A DNA stretch of 64,000 bases from Vibrio mimicus (lineage in GTDB: Bacteria > Pseudomonadota > Gammaproteobacteria > Enterobacterales > Vibrionaceae): positions 1,535,501 to 1,599,500 of the forward strand of contig NZ_CP077426.1 of the NCBI RefSeq assembly GCF_019048845.1. Reading direction: 5' to 3'. The notes below the pieces were generated by a model. The model saw only the letters and a list, made by a program, of their open reading frames with translations. It ran no database searches and was not told the DNA's origin. The first letter of the stretch is position 1. Each line of letters begins with the position of its first letter. Position numbers and translations under genes: made by a program. This document shows positions 7,882 to 16,877 of the stretch, piece by piece.

Positions 7882-10800
7882 TTGACTTCGTCACAGCCCA
7901 CACCCGATTCGGCAGCTCAGCCAAAAGCCAATAGCGCTGCCAGTTTAAAAAAGGCGCTCGGACAGTGCCTGATCAAAGACCGTTTTCGTTTCAGTAAACG
8001 CATTGATGGCGCCAGCAAAATCAAAAATGAATTGGCACGCAACGCGGTATTTGACGAAATCGCGCTCGATATTGCTCAATCCATGATGGTGGTGGAGCAG
8101 CGTAAACAGCAGATGCCGAAGATCGAGTATCCCGCACTGCTACCGGTCAGCCAAAAGCGCGATGATATTGCGAAGGCGATTGCTCTGCATCAAGTGGTGA
8201 TTGTGGCCGGTGAAACCGGTTCAGGCAAAACCACTCAGCTACCGAAAATTTGCGCAGAATTAGGCCGTGGTAAATACGGTTTGATTGGCCACACTCAGCC
8301 GCGTCGTCTTGCTGCGCGATCAGTGGCAAACCGCATTGCCGAAGAGATGGAAACCGAACTCGGTGGCTTTGTGGGCTACAAAGTGCGTTTTACCGACCAA
8401 ATCTCTGATCAAACCCAAATCAAATTGATGACTGACGGTATCTTGCTGGCGGAGATCCAAAACGATCGTTTCCTTAACCAGTACGACACCATCATTATCG
8501 ATGAAGCGCATGAGCGCAGTCTCAATATCGATTTTATCTTGGGCTATCTCAAGCAGCTTTTGCCGCGTCGTCCCGATCTCAAAGTCATCATCACATCGGC
8601 GACTATCGACCCTGAGCGCTTCTCGAAGCATTTTAGCAATGCGCCGATCATTGAAGTCTCAGGCCGTACTTATCCGGTGGAAGTGCGTTATCGTCCTCTG
8701 GCGGGGGATGACGACAGCGAAAGCGATCGCGACCAACTGGAAGGCATTTTCCAAGCGGTGGATGAGCTGTGCGATGAAGAATTGGGCGACATTCTGATCT
8801 TCATGAACGGTGAGCGCGAAATTCGTGATACCGCCGATGCACTGGCAAAACGCAATCTGCGTGATACGGAAATTGTCCCGTTGTATGCGCGCTTGTCGGC
8901 CGGTGAGCAGAACAAAATTTTCCAGCCTCATGCGGGTCGCCGCATCGTGCTGGCCACCAACGTGGCGGAAACCTCGCTAACGGTTCCGGGCATCAAATAC
9001 GTTATCGACCCAGGTACTGCGCGGATCAGCCGTTACAGCTACCGTACCAAGGTGCAACGTCTGCCAATTGAACCCGTTTCTCAAGCCAGTGCCAACCAAC
9101 GTAAAGGCCGCTGTGGACGTACCGAAGAGGGGATCTGTATCCGTCTCTATTCGGAAGAGGATTTCTTGTCGCGTCCTGAATTTACTGATCCCGAAATTCT
9201 ACGCACCAACTTAGCTTCAGTTATCTTGCAGATGACGGCATTGGGGCTGGGCGATATTGAAGCTTTCCCATTTGTGGAAGCGCCAGATAAACGTAATGTT
9301 CAAGATGGTGTGCGTCTGCTCGAAGAGCTGGGCGCGATCAACGATCAAATCAAAGACCCGAAAAAACGCCTCACCGAAAGTGGTAAGCAGCTAGCGCGTT
9401 TGCCGATTGATCCGCGTTTGGCGCGCATGGTGCTCGAAGCCTCTAAATTCGGCTGTTTGAAAGAAGTGATGATTATTGCTTCCGCGCTGTCCATTCAAGA
9501 TCCGCGTGAAAGACCGAGCGATAAGCAGCAATCGGCCGATGACAAACATCGCCGTTTTAACCATGAAGATTCGGATTTCCTGACGTTAGTGAACCTTTGG
9601 CACTACATTAGCCAGCAGCAAAAAGCGTTGACCAGTAACCAGTTCCGCCGTCAGTGTAAACTCGACTACCTGAACTATTTGCGCGTGCGCGAATGGCAGG
9701 ATGTGTACACTCAACTGCATCAATCGACTCGGGAAATGGGCTTCAAGCTCAATGATGAACCGGGCAGTTACCATGCGGTACACAGTGCGATTTTGGTCGG
9801 TTTGCTGTCGCACATCGGTATGAAAGATCAGGAAAAGAACGAGTATCACGGTGCGCGTAATGCGCGTTTCAACATTTTCCCTGCCTCTGGTTTATTTAAA
9901 AAGCAACCGAAGTGGGTGATGTCGGCTGAGCTGGTGGAAACCTCCAAGCTGTGGGCTCGTGTAGTCGCGAAAATCGAACCGGATTGGATTGAGCCCCTGG
10001 CGAAACACCTGATCAAACGCAGCTACAGTGAGCCACATTGGTCGAAGAAAAATGCGGCGGTGATGGCGTATGAAAAAGTGATGTTGTACGGCATCCCGAT
10101 TGTGCCGAAACGCTTGGTCAACTACGGCACGATTGATCCTGTGCTCAGCCGCGAAATTTTTATTCGCAGCGCACTGGTTGAAGGGGATTGGGAAACCAAG
10201 CACGCCTTCTTCAAACAAAACCGCGCTCTGTTGGCAGAAGTTGAAGAGTTAGAACATAAGTCGCGTCGCCGCGATATTCTGGTTGATGATGAAGAGTTGT
10301 TCCAATTTTATGACCAACGTGTCGGCACCGAAGTAGTTTCTGGCCGCCATTTTGATGCGTGGTGGAAAACCGCCAGCCGTAAAACGCCGGATCTGCTCAG
10401 CTTTGAAAAAGAGATGCTGTTCAAAGGCGATGCCAGCCACATTACCGATCTGGATTACCCGAACTTTTGGCACCAAGGCAACTTGAAGCTAAAACTCAGT
10501 TACCAGTTTGAACCGGGTGAAAACAGTGATGGTGTGACGGTACATATTCCGTTACCGATCTTAAATCAAGTCGAGCCACACGGCTTTGACTGGCAAATTC
10601 CCGGTTTGCGCCACGAGTTGGTGGTGAGCTTAATTAAATCGTTGCCGAAAACACTGCGCAAAAACTTTGTGCCAGCCCCGAATTACGCTGACGCTTTTTT
10701 GGCGCGTGTAACACCGTTTGAGATGCCGCTGCTTGATGCAATGGAAAAAGAGCTGCGCCGCATGACGGGTGTGACGGTGCTGCGTGAAGATTGGAAACTG

Positions 10801-11811
10801 GATCAGTTACCATCGCATTTGAAAATTACTTATCGTGCGGTGGATCATCGCCATCGCAAGCTCAACGAAAGCTGCGATCTGCATGAGCTGAAAGAGAGCT
10901 TGAAAGAGAAAGTGCAAGAGACACTCTCGCAAGTGGCGGATGATGATATTGAACAGCGCGATCTGCATACGTGGTCGTTTGGCGAGCTACCGAAAGTGTA
11001 CCAACAAAAGCGTGGTGGATTTGAAGTCAGAGCTTATCCGGCGTTAGTCGATAAGAAAGACAGCGTTGAAATCAAACTGTTTGAAACCGAGCAAGAGCAG
11101 CTTAGCGCGATGCGTGCCGGTCAGCGCCGTTTGATTTTGCTTAACGTGCCATCGCCGATCAAATATCTGCACGCCAATCTGCCGAACAAATCTAAACTCG
11201 GTTTGTACTTTAATCCGTATGGCAAAGTGTTGGATTTGATTGATGACTGCATTGCCTGCGGGGTGGATAAACTGATTGAAGAGCGCGGCGGTATGGTGTG
11301 GGAGCCACAAGCGTTTGAAGCGCTCAAAGAGCATGTGCGCGCCGAGCTTGGTGATACGGTAGTCGAGATCGCTAAACAAGTTGAAACCATTTTGACGACC
11401 GCCTACAACATCAATAAACGTTTGAAAGGTAAGGTGGATTTCACGATGGCCTTTGCGCTTTCGGATGTCAAAGCACAAATCGAAGGGCTGATTTTCAGCG
11501 GCTTTGCGACTGAGTGTGGTTGGAAACGTCTGCCGGACATTCTGCGTTATATGCGCGCCATTGAACGCCGGATGGAAAAACTGCCGGTCGATCCCAACAA
11601 AGATCGCTTGCATATGCTGAAAATTGAATCCGTGGCGAACAAATACAAAGAGTTACTGAACAAAATTCCGAAAGGGATGGCGATTCCCGATAATGTGCGA
11701 GAAATCCGCTGGATGTTAGAAGAGTTACGTGTAAGCTTCTTCGCCCAGCAGTTAGGTACGCCATATCCGGTGTCCGATAAACGAATAATTAATGCAATTG
11801 ACGCTTGTTAG
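7882..11811 (+). CDS. hrpA: ATP-dependent RNA helicase HrpA
   Basis: 1309 residues from TTG 7882, chosen because TAGGAAATGC places AGGAAA at a good distance and the length then matches E. coli HrpA (about 1300). DEAH-box helicase: Walker A GETGSGKTTQLPK (about residue 109), DEAH in IIIDEAHERSL (about 206), SATIDPERF (about 236), and motif VI QRKGRCGRT (about 406). Helicase-associated and OB-like parts follow, then the long C-terminal region typical of HrpA. In E. coli HrpA is linked to rescue of stalled ribosomes. A -10-like TACAAT lies at 7838-7843. It is a single gene, divergent from the acidic protein gene. Confidence 0.95.
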   Translation: MTSSQPTPDSAAQPKANSAASLKKALGQCLIKDRFRFSKRIDGASKIKNELARNAVFDEIALDIAQSMMVVEQRKQQMPKIEYPALLPVSQKRDDIAKAIALHQVVIVAGETGSGKTTQLPKICAELGRGKYGLIGHTQPRRLAARSVANRIAEEMETELGGFVGYKVRFTDQISDQTQIKLMTDGILLAEIQNDRFLNQYDTIIIDEAHERSLNIDFILGYLKQLLPRRPDLKVIITSATIDPERFSKHFSNAPIIEVSGRTYPVEVRYRPLAGDDDSESDRDQLEGIFQAVDELCDEELGDILIFMNGEREIRDTADALAKRNLRDTEIVPLYARLSAGEQNKIFQPHAGRRIVLATNVAETSLTVPGIKYVIDPGTARISRYSYRTKVQRLPIEPVSQASANQRKGRCGRTEEGICIRLYSEEDFLSRPEFTDPEILRTNLASVILQMTALGLGDIEAFPFVEAPDKRNVQDGVRLLEELGAINDQIKDPKKRLTESGKQLARLPIDPRLARMVLEASKFGCLKEVMIIASALSIQDPRERPSDKQQSADDKHRRFNHEDSDFLTLVNLWHYISQQQKALTSNQFRRQCKLDYLNYLRVREWQDVYTQLHQSTREMGFKLNDEPGSYHAVHSAILVGLLSHIGMKDQEKNEYHGARNARFNIFPASGLFKKQPKWVMSAELVETSKLWARVVAKIEPDWIEPLAKHLIKRSYSEPHWSKKNAAVMAYEKVMLYGIPIVPKRLVNYGTIDPVLSREIFIRSALVEGDWETKHAFFKQNRALLAEVEELEHKSRRRDILVDDEELFQFYDQRVGTEVVSGRHFDAWWKTASRKTPDLLSFEKEMLFKGDASHITDLDYPNFWHQGNLKLKLSYQFEPGENSDGVTVHIPLPILNQVEPHGFDWQIPGLRHELVVSLIKSLPKTLRKNFVPAPNYADAFLARVTPFEMPLLDAMEKELRRMTGVTVLREDWKLDQLPSHLKITYRAVDHRHRKLNESCDLHELKESLKEKVQETLSQVADDDIEQRDLHTWSFGELPKVYQQKRGGFEVRAYPALVDKKDSVEIKLFETEQEQLSAMRAGQRRLILLNVPSPIKYLHANLPNKSKLGLYFNPYGKVLDLIDDCIACGVDKLIEERGGMVWEPQAFEALKEHVRAELGDTVVEIAKQVETILTTAYNINKRLKGKVDFTMAFALSDVKAQIEGLIFSGFATECGWKRLPDILRYMRAIERRMEKLPVDPNKDRLHMLKIESVANKYKELLNKIPKGMAIPDNVREIRWMLEELRVSFFAQQLGTPYPVSDKRIINAIDAC

Positions 11812-11951
11812 TGATGACGCTGAGTTTCGTGGCAACGAGATACGAAATAGGTACGAAATTTGCTTAACAAGCTGAGATGACGGAATTAGCACTCAATGTG
11901 GCAACGACTGGCCGCCGTCAACGTTGCCCAATTCATTTAAGAAGGTTAACT

Positions 11952-12434
11952 ATGAAAAAGACATTACTTGCTCTGGCATTACTGGGTGCCTCTTCAACCG
12001 CGATGGCGGATTCATGGATCTATGGCGGTGCGTCAGTAGGTCAGTCTGACTACGAAGGTAAGAACGGTACTGCGTATTCACTGCATGCAGGCACGGGCAT
12101 TCTGCCATTTATTGGTTTAGAAGCGGGCTATGTGGATCACGGTGATTTTGATCTTGGTGCAAGCAAAGAGCTTTCAGCAACCTCACTGTACTTCGCAGTA
12201 AAACCAAGCATTGATTTTGGCCCACTGCACGTTTACGCCAAAGGCGGCCTGCACTCATGGGATAAAGAGATCAACGGTGGCAAAATCGATGATGGTATCG
12301 ATATTATGTATGGCATCGGTGCGGAATATTTCATCATGGGTCCCGTTTCTGTTGGCGCAAGCTACATGAACTACACCATGGGTAGCACTGATGTAGGCAC
12401 ACTTTCTTTCAACGCCACTTTCCACTTCCTGTAA
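11952..12434 (+). CDS. Small outer-membrane beta-barrel protein
   Basis: 160 residues with a clear Sec signal peptide (MKKTLLALALLGASSTAMA, cleavage before DSW). The mature part alternates polar and hydrophobic residues and has repeated Gly/aromatic strand patterns such as YGIGAEYFIMGPVSVGASY. It ends in FHFL with a terminal-strand aromatic, as in 8-strand OmpA/OmpX/Ail-like barrels. ATG 11952 follows AAGAAGGTTAACT, a strong ribosome binding site; the upstream in-frame start at 11877 would bury the signal peptide. A strong terminator follows. Specific role unknown. Confidence 0.85.
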   Translation: MKKTLLALALLGASSTAMADSWIYGGASVGQSDYEGKNGTAYSLHAGTGILPFIGLEAGYVDHGDFDLGASKELSATSLYFAVKPSIDFGPLHVYAKGGLHSWDKEINGGKIDDGIDIMYGIGAEYFIMGPVSVGASYMNYTMGSTDVGTLSFNATFHFL

Positions 12435-12461
12435 TTCAGTATTTGCGTGTTGAAATAGTGC

Positions 12462-12490
12462 AAAGAGCCAGCGATCTGCTGGCTTTTTTA
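12462..12490 (+). terminator. Terminator of the outer-membrane barrel gene
   Basis: Stem AGCCAGC / GCTGGCT with loop GATCT, followed by six T. It lies about 30 nt after the stop codon. Confidence 0.9.
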
Positions 12491-12647
12491 TCTGCGAAAC
12501 TTCCTGTTTTCTACCTCTGGCGTCATGAAAAATGTTTGAAGTGCACCGCAAATTATCAGTCTTTGACCCTGCCTATGCTAGGGCTAATCCAGCTTAAAGA
12601 TTACAGTCCATAAGGTTATTTACCCATTTCAATAAAGGTACTTACCT

Positions 12648-15065
12648 ATGACTGGCTGCCATCTCAATGGTCAATGGCGATTAACTTCTCCACAACGACC
12701 AGAACTATCGATTCCCATGACTCTTCCTGGTGACAATGTCACGGCTTTATTGGCAGCGCATTGTATTCCTGACCCATATTGGGGTGGGAATGAAGCCAAA
12801 GTGCGCTGGATTGAAGAGGTCGATTGGCAAATCAGTCGAGAAATCATCGTTGATGAAACTTTACTGAGTGCTAAGCAACTGTGGTTAACCCTCACCCGAG
12901 TGGATACGTTTGCCTCTCTGTATATATATATAAATGACGTCCTTGCCTTGGAGTGCAGTAATCAGTTTGCCGGTTATGAGCTGGATATTAAGCCGTATTT
13001 GACATTGGGCAGTAACACGCTGCGTATGCTTTTCCATCGAGTGCTGCCTGAAGCCGAGAAAAGAGCCGCTGCATTACCTTTCCCCATTCCTTCCGCTATG
13101 GGTAACAACCAGTTACCGCATATGAATTTAGTGCGCAAAACACAATGTCACTCAGGGTGGGACTGGGGACTGTGTTTGATGGTGTCAGGGATTTACGACC
13201 CGATCCTATTACAGCCGATTAACCACACACGATTAAAACAGTTGGCGACAGAGCAGCGTTGGCAAAGTGATGGCAGTGTGATTGTGACGTTGGCAGTAGA
13301 GGTGGAAACCGAACTGGCTGCAAACTTGACGTTCACCATGGCCGGTCAACAACAAAAGTTGGTCGCAGAACATAATGGTTGGGTGCAGTGCGAGTTTTTG
13401 ATTGCACAGCCAAAGCGCTGGTGGCCAAACGGATTGGGTGAGCCGCATTTATATGACGTGAGCGTGGCCAGCGCTGAGCAAACTTTGCAGCGCAAAATCG
13501 GGTTACGCCAACTTGAACTGAATACCGCAGCCGATGAACGCGGTTCGGCGATGGAGTTTGTGATCAACGGTTTTCCCATGATGGCGAAAGGTGCGAACTG
13601 GATTCCACTTGATGCAATGCCAGCTCGTGAAAATGAAGCGCGCTATCGACAGCGGCTGCAAAGCGCGGTAGAGGCCAACATGAACATGATTCGCGTGTGG
13701 GGCGGTGGGCAATACGAGAGTGACACCTTTTACAACTTGTGTGATGAACTCGGGTTACTGGTTTGGCAAGACATGATGTTTGCTTGTTCGCTTTACCCGA
13801 GCCATGCGGATTTCCTGCGCGAAGTCGAGCAAGAGCTGCGTTGGCAAATCCCAAGGCTACGCGAGCATCCTTGCGTTGCGCTTTGGTGTGGTGATAACGA
13901 AGTGATTGGCGCGATTGGTTGGTATGACGAATCCAAACAGAACCGTATCAAATACACGGTCAATTACGATCGCTTAAATCGCAAGATCGCGGAAGTGATC
14001 GAATCGCTCGATGCGGAACGTGCCTTCTGGCCAAGCTCGCCCTGTAATGGTGAACTCGATTTTGGTGATGCATGGCATGATGACAATAAAGGCGATATGC
14101 ACTTTTGGGATGTGTGGCACTCTGGCAAGCCGTTCAGTGCGTATCGCTCGGTGAATCCAAGATTCTGCTCTGAGTTTGGTTTCCAATCTTGGCCCTCCCT
14201 TGCGGAAGTCAAAACCTTTACGCCAGAGCACGATTTCAACATCACTTCGCAGACCTTTGAGCAGCACCAGAAAAATCCGCGCGGTAACAGCATCATCACC
14301 GAAATGTTTACTCGTTATTTCCGTTTTCCAACCGGATTTGAACAGATGCTGTATCTGAGCCAAGTGCAGCAAGCCATGGCGATCAAAACTGCGGTGGATC
14401 ATTGGCGGGCGATTTCGCCGGTTTGTCGCGGCATTCTGTATTGGCAGCTCAATGATTTGTGGCCTGTGAGTTCTTGGTCGAGCATTGAATACAGTGGCCG
14501 TTGGAAACAGTTGCACTATCACGCGAAGCGCTTTTTTGCGCCGCAGTATCTGGTGTTTTCAGAGCACTGCGGTGTCCTGACCTTGCACGGTTTAAACGAT
14601 AATCGTGAACCTGAGGAAGTAGAAGGCCGAATTTGCTTGATAAGTTGGCAAGGTGAAATTGTTGAACAGTGGCCGTTCAGCGCGACGTTATTGCCTAATC
14701 ACAACCATGCGCTGTGGCAAAAAAACGCATCTTTGAATTTAGGGCGCGAAGGTTTTTTGTGGGTTGATGCTGTCATCAAAAACCGTGGCGAGCGATTACA
14801 GAACACTTATTTTGGTACAGAAGAACTGAAATCTTTGCCGGTGGAAAATGCCAAAATCGAGGTGCAGAAAGCTGGGCGATGGATCACGTTAAGTAGCGAC
14901 AAACCGGCTTTTTATGTGCACTTGGAGTGTGAGGGGGGCGGGCGGTTTAGTGATTCGAGCTTCACCTTGCTACCGGGGCAAAGAGTCACCGTGGAGTATT
15001 TGGGAGAAGATGCACACACATTAGCGACTTCGCTGCGGGTTTATTATCTCAATAGCGAAGTTTAA
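12648..15065 (+). CDS. GH2 family beta-mannosidase
   Basis: 805 residues without a signal peptide, so probably cytoplasmic. The N-terminal jelly roll begins with WRLTSPQRPE and the entry motif LPGDN. The TIM barrel carries the region NMIRVWGGGQYESD (about residue 345). The acid/base Glu lies in LWCGDNEVIGA (about 410; the usual form is GNNE, here GDNE), and the nucleophile Glu in CSEFGFQSWPS (about 507). It should release beta-linked mannose from short mannosides. AAAGGT precedes ATG 12648. No sugar transporter or regulator gene adjoins it. A TATATATATA run lies inside the coding sequence near 12920. Confidence 0.9.
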   Translation: MTGCHLNGQWRLTSPQRPELSIPMTLPGDNVTALLAAHCIPDPYWGGNEAKVRWIEEVDWQISREIIVDETLLSAKQLWLTLTRVDTFASLYIYINDVLALECSNQFAGYELDIKPYLTLGSNTLRMLFHRVLPEAEKRAAALPFPIPSAMGNNQLPHMNLVRKTQCHSGWDWGLCLMVSGIYDPILLQPINHTRLKQLATEQRWQSDGSVIVTLAVEVETELAANLTFTMAGQQQKLVAEHNGWVQCEFLIAQPKRWWPNGLGEPHLYDVSVASAEQTLQRKIGLRQLELNTAADERGSAMEFVINGFPMMAKGANWIPLDAMPARENEARYRQRLQSAVEANMNMIRVWGGGQYESDTFYNLCDELGLLVWQDMMFACSLYPSHADFLREVEQELRWQIPRLREHPCVALWCGDNEVIGAIGWYDESKQNRIKYTVNYDRLNRKIAEVIESLDAERAFWPSSPCNGELDFGDAWHDDNKGDMHFWDVWHSGKPFSAYRSVNPRFCSEFGFQSWPSLAEVKTFTPEHDFNITSQTFEQHQKNPRGNSIITEMFTRYFRFPTGFEQMLYLSQVQQAMAIKTAVDHWRAISPVCRGILYWQLNDLWPVSSWSSIEYSGRWKQLHYHAKRFFAPQYLVFSEHCGVLTLHGLNDNREPEEVEGRICLISWQGEIVEQWPFSATLLPNHNHALWQKNASLNLGREGFLWVDAVIKNRGERLQNTYFGTEELKSLPVENAKIEVQKAGRWITLSSDKPAFYVHLECEGGGRFSDSSFTLLPGQRVTVEYLGEDAHTLATSLRVYYLNSEV

Positions 15066-15368
15066 ATAAGTTAAGCATTCCACCACGCGAGCCATATTTT
15101 CAGCTTTAGCGTTCATGCGTAAAGAGGGAGTATGGTTCGCCAGATGGACATTTTCAGTGTTATTCAACCTTGTGCTCTCAAACCTAACATTGCTCAAGCC
15201 AATGAATCGGCAATATTTATTCCGCCTTTGTTCGTTTGTGATCGAGTTTGTTTACATCAGCGTGCCAAGATCACATAAGCCTGCAAATATCAGAGCAAAC
15301 GTTTGCATTCCAGTTTTATTCTCTTACTATCGCGGCAATCAAATCTATCCTGTTGCAAGGAAAATAAC
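15066..15368. other. Promoter region of the exported amidohydrolase
   Basis: About 300 nt without a supported gene; an 86-codon frame here has neither a ribosome binding site nor a recognisable sequence. It holds the PurR-like palindrome (separate entry) and a TTTACA -35-like element at about 15250. TGTGATC near 15237 and GATCACA near 15270 form a wide inverted repeat resembling two half CRP sites. Confidence 0.5.
15293..15308 (+). promoter_or_regulatory. PurR-like operator
   Basis: Perfect palindrome GCAAACGTTTGC at 15295-15306. In 16-base context it fits the LacI/PurR-type consensus ANGCAANCGNTTNCNT at every position but the first. It lies 60 nt before the amidohydrolase start, so repression by purine-loaded PurR or a related LacI-family protein is likely. 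Confidence 0.65.
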
Positions 15369-16775
15369 ATGTTGAAACCCAATTTAATCGCTGCTGCTAT
15401 CGCCGGTATGAGCCTGTTTTCCTCTATCAGTTATGCTAAACAAACTGCGGATCTGATGATTACTGACGCTATGGTGCTCACCATGAATGGCGATAAAACC
15501 GTATATCAGAATGGCACTGTGGTGGTGCAAGAAAACAAAATCATTGCGGTGGGGGATGCTGAATTAGCTAAGCAATATCAAGCCAAGCAGGTGCTGGATG
15601 TGGATGGCGATATCGTGATGCCGGGTCTTATCAATACCCATACGCACGTTTCGATGACGGTGTTCCGCTCTTTGGGTGATGATGTACCCGATCGTCTGCA
15701 TCGTTACATCTTCCCGTTGGAATCCAAATTGGTGTCGCGCGATATGGTACGCATTGGCGCAAACTTAGGTAACGTGGAGATGCTTAAAGGCGGCGTGACC
15801 ACTTATGCCGACATGTATTACTTCGAAGATGAAGTGGCGAAAACCGTGGATCAAATTGGGATGCGCGCGGTATTAGGCCAAAGCGTGATTCAATTTCCGG
15901 TCGCGGATGCAAAAAATGCCGATGAAGGTATTCAGTACGCACTGAACTTCATCGAACAGTATAAAAATCATCCGCGTATTACCCCAGCGTTTGCGCCGCA
16001 TGCGCCATACACCAACACCACTGAAACTTTGCAAAAAATCGCCAAGCTCTCTTTAGAGAAACAAGTGCCTGTGCTGATCCATTTAGCGGAATCTGACCGA
16101 GAGCAAGAGAAAATTGCCGAGCGTTCGAATGGCCTGTCTCCGGTACAGTACATGCATGATATCGGTGCGTTAAACGCCAACTTGGTTGGGGCGCATATGA
16201 TTTTGATCGATGACAAAGACATCGAGCTGGTGAAAAAGTCAGATATGGGCGTAGCGCACAATATGAGTGCTAACACCAAGTCAGCCAAAGGTGTGTCGCC
16301 AGCCCTGAAAATGTACGACCAGAATGTGCGTATCGGTTTAGGTACGGATGGCCCGATGTCGGGCAACACGCTGAGCACCATTGATGAATTCAACCAAGTA
16401 GCGAAAGTGCATAAACTGGTTAATCACGATCGCGCCGCGATGCCACCACTAAAAGTGATTGATATGGCAACCATGGGCGCCGCCAGAGCACTGCATATGG
16501 AAGACAAAATCGGCTCGTTAGAAGTGGGCAAACTCGCGGATATCATAGTGATTGATACCAAAGCGCCGAACATGGTGCCGATTTATAACCCTTATTCGGC
16601 ATTGGTTTATTCGGCAAACAGCGGCAATGTTCGCCATGCCGTGATTGATGGCAAATTGGTGATGCAAGATCGTGCCATCAACACCGTCAATGAAGAGCAA
16701 ATCCGCCAAGAAGCGCTCGCTTTCACCGACATCGTTCGTAAGAGCGTACTGGATTCAGGCGAAGAGATTCGTTAA
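15369..16775 (+). CDS. Exported amidohydrolase of the TRZ/ATZ (MtaD-like) family
   Basis: 468 residues from ATG 15369 (AAGGAAAATAAC upstream). A signal peptide (cleaved after SISYA) predicts export, unusual for this mostly cytoplasmic deaminase group. Metal-site motifs: NTHTHVSM (about residue 88), HLAESDREQEK (His/Glu, about 236), VGAHMILID (about 273), and GTDGPMSGNT (Asp, about 323). The closest recalled relatives are methylthioadenosine / S-adenosylhomocysteine deaminases. With a PurR-like operator upstream, a purine nucleoside substrate in the periplasm is plausible. A terminator follows. Confidence 0.85.
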   Translation: MLKPNLIAAAIAGMSLFSSISYAKQTADLMITDAMVLTMNGDKTVYQNGTVVVQENKIIAVGDAELAKQYQAKQVLDVDGDIVMPGLINTHTHVSMTVFRSLGDDVPDRLHRYIFPLESKLVSRDMVRIGANLGNVEMLKGGVTTYADMYYFEDEVAKTVDQIGMRAVLGQSVIQFPVADAKNADEGIQYALNFIEQYKNHPRITPAFAPHAPYTNTTETLQKIAKLSLEKQVPVLIHLAESDREQEKIAERSNGLSPVQYMHDIGALNANLVGAHMILIDDKDIELVKKSDMGVAHNMSANTKSAKGVSPALKMYDQNVRIGLGTDGPMSGNTLSTIDEFNQVAKVHKLVNHDRAAMPPLKVIDMATMGAARALHMEDKIGSLEVGKLADIIVIDTKAPNMVPIYNPYSALVYSANSGNVRHAVIDGKLVMQDRAINTVNEEQIRQEALAFTDIVRKSVLDSGEEIR

Positions 16776-16823
16776 CGGCGTGAAAGCTGCATAGAAAATA
16801 ACAATTTCTGCTAGAGATAAGAA

Positions 16824-16854
16824 AAGGCTTGCGGTAGTATCGCCGGCCTTTTTT
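16824..16854 (+). terminator. Terminator of the amidohydrolase gene
   Basis: Outer stem AAGGC / GCCTT with an inner CGG / CCG pairing, followed by a T run. It separates the amidohydrolase from the YegD-like gene. Confidence 0.75.
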
Positions 16855-16877
16855 CGTTCCAGAGTAGGAGTACGCAA

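Noticed and set aside
12915..12935. TATATATATA run as a promoter
   Set aside because: It lies inside the beta-mannosidase coding sequence with no gene start behind it.
15115..15375. 86-codon frame before the amidohydrolase
   Set aside because: No ribosome binding site or recognisable motif, and it overlaps the promoter region with the PurR-like box and the real start.
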